From the NCBI GenBank assembly GCA_002345205.1, contig DDVI01000061.1:1-31452 (forward strand): a stretch of 31,452 nt of DNA, written 5' to 3'. The notes beneath the pieces were generated by a model. It ran no database searches. It had not been told where the DNA came from and worked only from the letters and a program-made list of their open reading frames with translations. The position numbers were made by a program, and so were the translations under genes. The DNA is from Bdellovibrionaceae bacterium UBA2316. Lineage in GTDB: Bacteria; Bdellovibrionota; Bdellovibrionia; Bdellovibrionales; Bdellovibrionaceae. Positions 7,394 to 14,100 of the stretch are shown piece by piece (the stretch's first letter is position 1; each line of letters starts with the position of its first letter).

Positions 7394-8494
7394 ATGGCAT
7401 TACAAGTAGGCATCGTTGGATTACCAAACGTAGGAAAGAGTACACTATTCAATGCGTTAACATCAGCAAAAGCAGAGGCCGCCAACTACCCATTCTGTAC
7501 AATCGATCCAAACGTTGGGGTCGTTACAGTTCCTGATATACGCTTAGAGAAAATTACTCAGTTTATTAAACCTCAAAGCGTGGTACCAACAACTATTGAA
7601 TTTGTAGATATCGCGGGTATCGTAAAAGGCGCTTCACAAGGTGAAGGATTAGGAAATCAATTCTTAAGTCACATTCGTCAAACAGACGCAATCGTTCACG
7701 TTGTTCGTTGTTTTGATGACGAAAATATTATTCACGTAAATGGCAGCGTTGATCCTCTTCGCGACATGGAAGTAATCAACACAGAGCTGATGCTTGCCGA
7801 TTTAGATTCTATTGAAAAGCGTCTTCAAAAAGTCGAAAAATTAGCAAAAAATTCAACTGACAAAAAAGTTTTAGCTGAACACTCTATCGTTAAAAAAGTT
7901 CACGAAGCACTGGCTAAAGGTCTTCCCGCTCGTTCAGTAACTCCAGATGATTCAGAAGCACAAATCTATAAAGAACTTCACTTGTTAACATCAAAACCGG
8001 TTCTTTACGTGTGCAACGTATCGGATGTTGATTTCTCTAAAGGTGGTAATGACTGGGTTCGCCAAGTTGAAAAGCGTGCGGCCGAAGAGAATAATAAAAC
8101 GGTCATGCTTTGCTCTGCAATGGAAGCTGAAATCGCTCAATTGCCACCAGAAGATCGCAAAGAATTCCTTCAATCTATGGGCGCTACTGAGCCAGGGTTA
8201 GCGCGTTTAATACGTGAAGCTTATTTCTTGTTAGGCCTTTACACTTATTTCACCGCGGGTGAAAAAGAAGTACGCGCTTGGACGATTAAAAAAGGAATGA
8301 AAGCCCCTCAAGCGGCTGGCGTAATTCACACTGACTTTGAAAAAGGTTTCATCCGTGCGGAAACCTATCACTGTGAAGATTTGTTTAATTTAAAAACAGA
8401 ACAAGCCGTAAAAGATGCCGGTAAGTACCGTATCGAAGGAAAAGAATATATTGTAAAAGACGGAGATATTTTGTTTTTCAGATTTAACGTTTAG
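7394..8494 (+). CDS. ychF: Ribosome-associated ATPase YchF (Obg-related)
   Basis: A 366-residue P-loop protein of the TRAFAC class that prefers ATP and binds ribosomes; linked to stress responses in several bacteria. G1 is GLPNVGKS (9-16), switch II follows DIAG (72-75), and the G4 position reads NVSD (208-211), non-canonical like other YchF proteins, which explains the lost GTP specificity. A coiled-coil region spans about 130-170 and a TGS domain makes the C-terminus (about 280-366, with VRAWTIKKG and the ending GDILFFRFNV). AGAGG at 7384-7388 supports the ATG. It closes the prs-rplY-pth-ychF block. Confidence 0.97.
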   Translation: MALQVGIVGLPNVGKSTLFNALTSAKAEAANYPFCTIDPNVGVVTVPDIRLEKITQFIKPQSVVPTTIEFVDIAGIVKGASQGEGLGNQFLSHIRQTDAIVHVVRCFDDENIIHVNGSVDPLRDMEVINTELMLADLDSIEKRLQKVEKLAKNSTDKKVLAEHSIVKKVHEALAKGLPARSVTPDDSEAQIYKELHLLTSKPVLYVCNVSDVDFSKGGNDWVRQVEKRAAEENNKTVMLCSAMEAEIAQLPPEDRKEFLQSMGATEPGLARLIREAYFLLGLYTYFTAGEKEVRAWTIKKGMKAPQAAGVIHTDFEKGFIRAETYHCEDLFNLKTEQAVKDAGKYRIEGKEYIVKDGDILFFRFNV

Positions 8495-8511
8495 TATTAA
8501 CTAGACATTAA

Positions 8512-8532
8512 CTTTTTCAAGGTTAGAAAAAG
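8512..8532 (+). repeat. 7-bp inverted repeat between ychF and the amidase gene
   Basis: CTTTTTC at 8512-8518 and GAAAAAG at 8526-8532 with a 7-base loop. It lies between the ychF stop and the AAAGGTG ribosome site of the next gene. The stem is AT-rich and no T run follows, so any effect on readthrough would be weak. Confidence 0.4.
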
Positions 8533-8545
8533 CAAAAGGTGAATC

Positions 8546-10009
8546 ATGGAAGAAGTGTTAAAAAAAAGTGGTCTACAAATCGGTCAGCTGATTCGCAGTA
8601 AAAAAATTTCTTCTGAAGAAGTCTTTAGATTACACTCGCAGCTGATCAGTCGATTTAATCCTGTATTAAACGCTGTCGTGGAAAACAATAACGAGCAAGG
8701 TCTCAAAAGAGCGCGACAGCTTGATAATGATATTAAAAATCAAAACTTAGCTGATAAACCCTATTACGGTGTTCCTTATACATGCAAAGAAATGATCTCT
8801 GTCCGTGGTTTCCGTCGCACTGGTGGCAATTACTATCACAAAGACGATATCGCTGACGAAACAGGAACAGTGGTTGAGCGCGTAAATAAACAAGACATGG
8901 TCATGCTAGGAACAACGAATGTTCCGGAGTTTGGTTTTTGGTTTGAAACTAAAAACACGATTTATGGCCGCACTAAAAACCCTTACAACGAAAAAAAAAC
9001 TTCAGGCGGCAGCAGTGGCGGCGAAGGTTCAATCATTGGGCTGGGGGCCAGTCCCATCGGGTTAGGCAGTGATATCGGTGGTAGCATTCGCATACCTGCC
9101 TTCTTTTGCGGAATCTTTGGCCATAAGCCTTCATACAAATTAGTTCCTTTGACTGGACATTTCCCGAACTCTGTTCAAAGCCTTTCTGAAATGAACGAAA
9201 ACGAATACCCACTGACAACAATTGGTCCAATGACTCGAAAAGCTGAAGACCTATTGCCTTTGCTAAAGATCATGTCCGGCTCCGATTCGATTGATAAACA
9301 AGCCGTTAATAATCATCGTGAACTTTTGAATAAAAAACCGGTTTTAAAAAAAGTTTACGTTTTATCCGATCCAGAAATACACGGTACGACTCGAACCAAT
9401 TCCGAAATTAAAAAATCAGTAGAAAATGCCGCTAGTTATTTCGATCAACTTGGACACTCCGTAGTCGAAATCAAATCCGGATTTTTTAAAGATGCTTTAT
9501 TGATGTGGTCAAGTCGCCTTAGTGGATTGAAACGTTCTTCTTTCGCCGAGCTTATTTCACCAAACCAAGCCATTAATCCTTTGCAAGAAGTTTCAAAACT
9601 ATTAATGGGAAAATCAAATCATACCCTGCCAGCGTTCATCTTAAGCCAATTAGATGGACGTGTTCATGATACTCAGTCTATTGAATACAATCAGGAAAAA
9701 CTTCGCTTATTTAAATCAGAACTTAATCAGCTATTAGGCGAGCACGCGATATTGTTATTCCCGACCCAACCACGGTCAGCACCTTATCACAATCAGCTGT
9801 TTTTATCGCCTTTTGATTTTGCCTATGCAGGAATTTTCAACGCACTAGAAGTCCCCGTGACTCAAGTTCCGCTAGGATTAGATTCAAAACAAATGCCTAT
9901 TGGTGTTCAAGTTGTTGGGGCCTGGGGAAATGACGTTCTGACTATTAAAGCCGCACAGGAATTAGAAGCGGCCTTTGGTGGATGGCAACCGCCCGAGTTC
10001 TATAGTTAA
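8546..10009 (+). CDS. Amidase-signature hydrolase, FAAH-like
   Basis: A 487-residue amidase-signature enzyme hydrolysing a carboxylic amide by a Ser-cisSer-Lys triad. The triad is K81 (PYTCKEM), S156 (GGSSGGEG) and S180 (SDIGGSIR). The spacings of 75 and 24 residues equal those of mammalian fatty acid amide hydrolase (K142, S217, S241), and the motif region reads closer to FAAH than to GatA, so it is not a Glu-tRNA amidotransferase subunit; no gatB or gatC is near. No signal peptide is visible, so it is likely cytoplasmic. Substrate is unknown; fatty amides, N-acyl amino acids or peptide amides are possible. It overlaps the convergent metal-transporter gene by 4 bases (TTAA shared by both stops). 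Confidence 0.85.
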   Translation: MEEVLKKSGLQIGQLIRSKKISSEEVFRLHSQLISRFNPVLNAVVENNNEQGLKRARQLDNDIKNQNLADKPYYGVPYTCKEMISVRGFRRTGGNYYHKDDIADETGTVVERVNKQDMVMLGTTNVPEFGFWFETKNTIYGRTKNPYNEKKTSGGSSGGEGSIIGLGASPIGLGSDIGGSIRIPAFFCGIFGHKPSYKLVPLTGHFPNSVQSLSEMNENEYPLTTIGPMTRKAEDLLPLLKIMSGSDSIDKQAVNNHRELLNKKPVLKKVYVLSDPEIHGTTRTNSEIKKSVENAASYFDQLGHSVVEIKSGFFKDALLMWSSRLSGLKRSSFAELISPNQAINPLQEVSKLLMGKSNHTLPAFILSQLDGRVHDTQSIEYNQEKLRLFKSELNQLLGEHAILLFPTQPRSAPYHNQLFLSPFDFAYAGIFNALEVPVTQVPLGLDSKQMPIGVQVVGAWGNDVLTIKAAQELEAAFGGWQPPEFYS

Positions 10010-11694
10010 GTTTTAGATTCTTTTTTTAGGATCGAGTAAATAACATCTAAATTTAATTTCAACAGATCTAAATAGGATTTAGATTCATAGAAATTGGCAG
10101 GAACGACTTCACCATACACTTCGCCCGAATAGCTGCGCTGATATTCTCGAACTAAGCTTTCTAATAAAAAATTCACTGAGCCATATTCTTTAATAAGAGG
10201 AACACTGGTATCCTTCAAAAATTTCTTTAAATTCATCACATCACTCGGGTTTGTGCTTTGATTATAAAAGAAAACATTTATTCCCAACAAATCCCGCAAG
10301 AAGTACAAAGAATTATGGCTGATTAAAACTGAACGTCCCTTAAATCCTCGAAACTTATCCTGTGTTTGCTTGGTGTAGTCTGAAATTTCTTTTTTCGCCG
10401 TTTCAAAACGTGAATCCAAAACAGGCTTAAATTCGGGGTGTTCAGTTACCAATGTTGTTTTAATGGTTTCCAAAATTGTAACGGTCCATTCCGGATTCAA
10501 CCAGAAATGAGGATCTTGTGTGCTAGCGACCTTACCTAATGCCGTCAAGTTCACAAATCTTACTTCGATATTTACTTTAGCAACCTGATCTTTAAGACCT
10601 TCTTCTAAACCATTACCCACATATAGAAACAGCTTAGCTTTCCTTATTTTCTTCAAATCTGATGGTTTCAGTTGGTAATTGTGAACGGACTGACCATCAG
10701 GAATCAGTGTTTCTATTGTAATCTTGTCTTCCGCTTTTATTAAGTGATTTACGAAAAGTTTTAAATACGGGCTTGATAACAATACCTGATCTTTTGGTTG
10801 CAGACGTGTAAACATCGCCGCATCGGCGTGAGGCTCAATTGTAAAAACTAATAGTGCTACGATTGCAGCTTTTACGAAGCTCGAACGTATCACTACAGAT
10901 AACAAGAATAAAATACCACCAGCCAGGATGATAGTAGGACCTGTCGGCCAGTCCAATCCTACGGACATAAACAAGCCCAATAGACTCATGACCACGCCAA
11001 TTGCTAGAGCGTAATGAATTTGCTTATTGATTGGCTTCACTAGTACTTTTCCGATTAAGGCGGGCACCAGCAATAACCCTAAAGCTAGCAACGTACCCAC
11101 GGAATAAAAGCAAAGAACAAGAATCCACAGAACCAGAAAATAGAAAATACTTTTTACTTGTTGAATAGGGATTCCCAAGAACTGCGCATATTCTGGATCC
11201 ATTAGAACAATCAGCAGATTTTTTCTGATCCGGCTAAAAATCAAACGAATGAGCACACTCGATACAAATAAAATTAACAACCATACATTATCGATCAGTA
11301 AAATATTCCCAATCAGAATATGCGATAAATCGATTTTGATTCCTGATTTCAAAACGATCAATAATCCAAGAGCACTAAATGTTAAATAAATCACGGTCAA
11401 AACACCATCTTCTTTGATCGTTACAAATTTATTCAATCCCATCATTAAGCCAAGCACCAGGATACCGGCAAACAACCCACCAAGAATCAGTCCTGCGTAT
11501 GACATCCCATAGAGCATGAAAGCCAGCGCAAAACCTGGCAGTAAAGAATGGCTTATCGCTTCACCCATTAATGTCATTCGTTTTAGATTTAGATATACAC
11601 CAATGGGTGCGGCCGCATAACTGATTAGTAAGCTTGCCACCAAGGCATTTAAATACAAATCGTAATCTTGGAAAAAACTTTGGAAGGCTTCCAT
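10006..11694 (-). CDS. Metal ABC permease fused to its substrate-binding protein (ZnuB-ZnuA)
   Basis: A 562-residue fusion. Residues about 15-270 are an ABC-3 family permease (ZnuB/MntB type) with about eight membrane segments and the MTLMGEAISHSLLPG region (40-54). Residues about 300-555 are a cluster A-I metal-binding protein with likely ligands H338 (PDGQSVHNY), H396 (DPHFWLNP) and H460 (ISHNSLYF). The joint at 271-292 has the look of a former signal peptide: basic start, hydrophobic core, then HADA-AM with Ala-Asp-Ala at 290-292. It could be a ninth membrane segment placing the binding domain in the periplasm, or be cleaved there. The start directly abuts the ATPase stop, with GGAG 8 bases upstream. 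Zinc or manganese cannot be decided. Confidence 0.88.
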   Translation of the reverse strand: MEAFQSFFQDYDLYLNALVASLLISYAAAPIGVYLNLKRMTLMGEAISHSLLPGFALAFMLYGMSYAGLILGGLFAGILVLGLMMGLNKFVTIKEDGVLTVIYLTFSALGLLIVLKSGIKIDLSHILIGNILLIDNVWLLILFVSSVLIRLIFSRIRKNLLIVLMDPEYAQFLGIPIQQVKSIFYFLVLWILVLCFYSVGTLLALGLLLVPALIGKVLVKPINKQIHYALAIGVVMSLLGLFMSVGLDWPTGPTIILAGGILFLLSVVIRSSFVKAAIVALLVFTIEPHADAAMFTRLQPKDQVLLSSPYLKLFVNHLIKAEDKITIETLIPDGQSVHNYQLKPSDLKKIRKAKLFLYVGNGLEEGLKDQVAKVNIEVRFVNLTALGKVASTQDPHFWLNPEWTVTILETIKTTLVTEHPEFKPVLDSRFETAKKEISDYTKQTQDKFRGFKGRSVLISHNSLYFLRDLLGINVFFYNQSTNPSDVMNLKKFLKDTSVPLIKEYGSVNFLLESLVREYQRSYSGEVYGEVVPANFYESKSYLDLLKLNLDVIYSILKKESKT

Positions 11695-12333
11695 TTAGCT
11701 TTCTCCGTGATCATGCATACAGTGATCGACGAAGTGGCTATTGTCCCCGCCTAACGGAATGATTTGATCACTGTAGGATTTTACAAATTTTGAATCATGA
11801 ATAGAAAGCAAAATCGCGGTACCCGCGTTTTTGCGTTTTAATAAATTATCTTTTAATACTTCGGCTGCTTTTTCATCGATATTAGAAAAAGGTTCATCTA
11901 GTACCAGCAATTTAGGGCTCTCGACTAAACTACGCGCGAGTAAAACTTTCTGAAACTCGCCTTGTGAAAGATCCGACAATAATTGATCACTCAGATGGGT
12001 AATTGCAATTTGGTTAAGGATACTTTCAACTACCGCATCGTCTTTTGTCTTATTACGGAAACCAAAACTTATGAACTCTCTTACCGTAACTGGGAAACTT
12101 CGATCAATCAGATGAGACTGCGGCAAGTATCCGATTTCGTTTGTGTGACGATGAACATGTCCAGAAAAAGGAATTAGCCCCAGCACACTTTTTATCAGTG
12201 TAGATTTACCACTTCCATTGCTGCCAGTCAGGGTTACTAAGGTTCCAGAATTAACCTGAAAATTAAAGTTATCAAAAACTTTTTTACTATTTCGAAATAC
12301 AGTCAGATTATGAACGTCCAGCACCAAACTCAT
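11695..12333 (-). CDS. Metal ABC transporter ATPase (ZnuC-like)
   Basis: A 212-residue nucleotide-binding subunit powering the fused permease and binding protein encoded directly after it. Walker A GSNGSGKST (37-45), signature LSQGE (122-126), Walker B LLVLDEPF (142-149) and the switch His179 (SIHD) are complete. The protein ends in a His/Cys-rich tail with H200, H204, C205, H207 and H209, which could sense metal; E. coli ZnuC also has a His-rich C-terminal region. No ribosome site is obvious before the ATG. It starts 70 bases downstream of the oppC-like stop, so it may be in the same transcript or have its own promoter. Confidence 0.9.
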   Translation of the reverse strand: MSLVLDVHNLTVFRNSKKVFDNFNFQVNSGTLVTLTGSNGSGKSTLIKSVLGLIPFSGHVHRHTNEIGYLPQSHLIDRSFPVTVREFISFGFRNKTKDDAVVESILNQIAITHLSDQLLSDLSQGEFQKVLLARSLVESPKLLVLDEPFSNIDEKAAEVLKDNLLKRKNAGTAILLSIHDSKFVKSYSDQIIPLGGDNSHFVDHCMHDHGES

Positions 12334-12376
12334 AGTATCAAATAGATAAGTTCAAACCCAAGATAATGCAACTAAA

Positions 12377-12388
12377 ACAAATATTTGT
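12377..12388. promoter_or_regulatory. 12-bp palindrome upstream of the metal transporter genes
   Basis: ACAAATATTTGT is perfectly self-complementary and lies 44 bases before the ATPase start. A weak promoter, TTGCAT then a 17-bp spacer and TATCTA on the minus strand, sits between it and the gene. It is a possible operator for a Zur- or MntR-type repressor; the sequence does not match a consensus I can name with certainty. Confidence 0.3.
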
Positions 12389-12403
12389 GAATATTCGAAA
12401 GGA

Positions 12404-13192
12404 TCAGGAACGACTGTCTTGAATACTGATAGTCAGCATAAAAACGAGCACACACAGAATCAAAGCAGGAACCATAAACAAATGGGGATATAAAAGTGCA
12501 TTTTTCCAGCCCTCATAGATTAGGTAGCCTAAGGTAGCATTCTGCGATCCCATTCCTAATCCAGTAAAAGACAACACGCTCTCTATAAGAAGAAATTGAG
12601 GGATATTATGAACAATTGAAACTCTAAGCCATGGCCAGATGGCTCGGAAGTAATGGGCACGAATAATATAAAATGGACTTCCGCCGGCCACGATAGCGGC
12701 ACTTAAATAGTCTCGCCCTCGTAATTGTAAAATTTCTAGTCTGACATTCCGGGCAATGGGCGCCCACGCCGCCAAAGCAATCGAAATCACCAACGCCGCG
12801 AACGTCCCAATGACCGACGTCTGGCCTCCTAGTCCCCGATTAATCAAAATAGAAAACAAGGCGACTAACAGAAAATTAGGAATCGAATCAAATACATCAA
12901 TCATGAAAATCACCAAGTGATTACTTTTATTCCAAAATGAAAGGACACTACCAACTAGAACACCTAAGGCGTATGTTAAAAACAGAGATCCAAAACAAAT
13001 CAATAACGATACGCCGCCACCCACCAGAGAACGTTGCAACAAATCGCGACCTAATGAATCCGCTCCCCCTAAGAACTCTTTGTTTGGAGATTGAAATACT
13101 TTTGTAGCATCAATATCCATCGAAAAATCATGAGCGAGGAAAGGGTACATACACAAAGCCAGTGCAAGAAATAGTGGTATATATTTTTTCAT
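12404..13192 (-). CDS. Peptide-type ABC transporter permease (DppC/OppC)
   Basis: A 262-residue inner-membrane permease. The N-terminus has one membrane segment, then the DppC hallmark FLGGADSLGRD (40-50), five further segments and the EAA loop starting DYLSAAIVAGG, which docks the ATPase. The protein is shorter than typical DppC (about 280-300), mainly in the first periplasmic part. Its start overlaps the upstream permease stop as ATGA, so the two are translated together as a heterodimer. No matching ATPases or substrate-binding protein are encoded next to it; they must be elsewhere. Family call is sure, substrate is not. Confidence 0.88.
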   Translation of the reverse strand: MKKYIPLFLALALCMYPFLAHDFSMDIDATKVFQSPNKEFLGGADSLGRDLLQRSLVGGGVSLLICFGSLFLTYALGVLVGSVLSFWNKSNHLVIFMIDVFDSIPNFLLVALFSILINRGLGGQTSVIGTFAALVISIALAAWAPIARNVRLEILQLRGRDYLSAAIVAGGSPFYIIRAHYFRAIWPWLRVSIVHNIPQFLLIESVLSFTGLGMGSQNATLGYLIYEGWKNALLYPHLFMVPALILCVLVFMLTISIQDSRS

Positions 13193-14100
13193 GCGATATC
13201 CCGAAGGCGAGGGTTAATATACAAATAAATAGTTTGAACTATGAAGTGCAGTGTTAGATATAAAACTGAAAATAGAAACAAGTATCCCACCACGACTGGC
13301 AAATCTCGCTGGGAAACAGAATCCATAAAACCTAAACCAAAACCAGGGATCGAATACAAACTCTCCAAAATAAAATTACCTGTAAGCAATTGTAGAACGA
13401 TGGTTAAAAAATAACCCAAGAATGAACTCGCGATATTTTTGAACATATGAACAATTAAAACACGATTTCGACCTAGCCCCTTAGCCCGCGCAAATTGTAC
13501 GTACAATTCAGATTTTTCCTTATGCCACTTTTCAGCGGTTAGCTGAATCAATTGACCAAGTGGTTTAATCAACAAAGTCGCAATTACAAATACGTGGCAA
13601 GCAGTACTATATGGATCAAACTTCAAAGGAACTAGGTTAAAAAGATAGGAAAACAAATAAATGATTAAAGGAATCATCACCAACTGAGGAACCTGATTAA
13701 GTACTTTTAAAAAACTAAGGTAGCGACGACGTTCCCGCGAACGAACGACAAAGAACGAAATTAATATAGATACGATCAGCAAAATGGCTACGGACATTCC
13801 TAAATATTGAAAGCTAAAAACCGCTTTGTTCCATATTAGTTCCGTAACTTTTAGATTTTTATTATGAAACGCTACGCCAAAATCTAAGGTGTAAAAATCG
13901 ACTAATGATTCTTTTAGACTAAAAAAAAAATATTTTTGAGTGGGCGCCGCCTGACTTACCTGTTCGACGATATGTTCATCGTCGATGTAAGCGCCTGGGA
14001 CAAAATAGAACACCGAGAAGATTATAAATAACAACAAATGGACGTTTAAAATAAATTTAAACGCTAAATCAAAGAACGCCTTAATCAAATTTCTTCCCAC
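13189..14100 (-). CDS. Peptide-type ABC transporter permease (DppB/OppB)
   Basis: A 303-residue inner-membrane permease with about six membrane segments and the cytoplasmic EAA loop YVQFARAKGLGRNRVLIVHM, then a C-terminal ISxPGFG-like motif (YSIPGFGLGF). It overlaps the upstream lytic transglycosylase gene by 16 bases if the GTG at 14100 is used. A TTG four codons later (14086-14088) overlaps the transglycosylase stop as TTGA and has GGGAAG at suitable spacing, so it is an equally good start. The first periplasmic loop is diverged from the family. Cotranslation with the transglycosylase suggests uptake of peptides or wall fragments, which is inference. Confidence 0.87.
   Translation of the reverse strand: MGRNLIKAFFDLAFKFILNVHLLLFIIFSVFYFVPGAYIDDEHIVEQVSQAAPTQKYFFFSLKESLVDFYTLDFGVAFHNKNLKVTELIWNKAVFSFQYLGMSVAILLIVSILISFFVVRSRERRRYLSFLKVLNQVPQLVMIPLIIYLFSYLFNLVPLKFDPYSTACHVFVIATLLIKPLGQLIQLTAEKWHKEKSELYVQFARAKGLGRNRVLIVHMFKNIASSFLGYFLTIVLQLLTGNFILESLYSIPGFGLGFMDSVSQRDLPVVVGYLFLFSVLYLTLHFIVQTIYLYINPRLRDIA

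Noticed and set aside
8512..8532. Hairpin after ychF as an intrinsic terminator
   Set aside because: The stem is mostly AT and no T run follows, so it is listed only as an inverted repeat.
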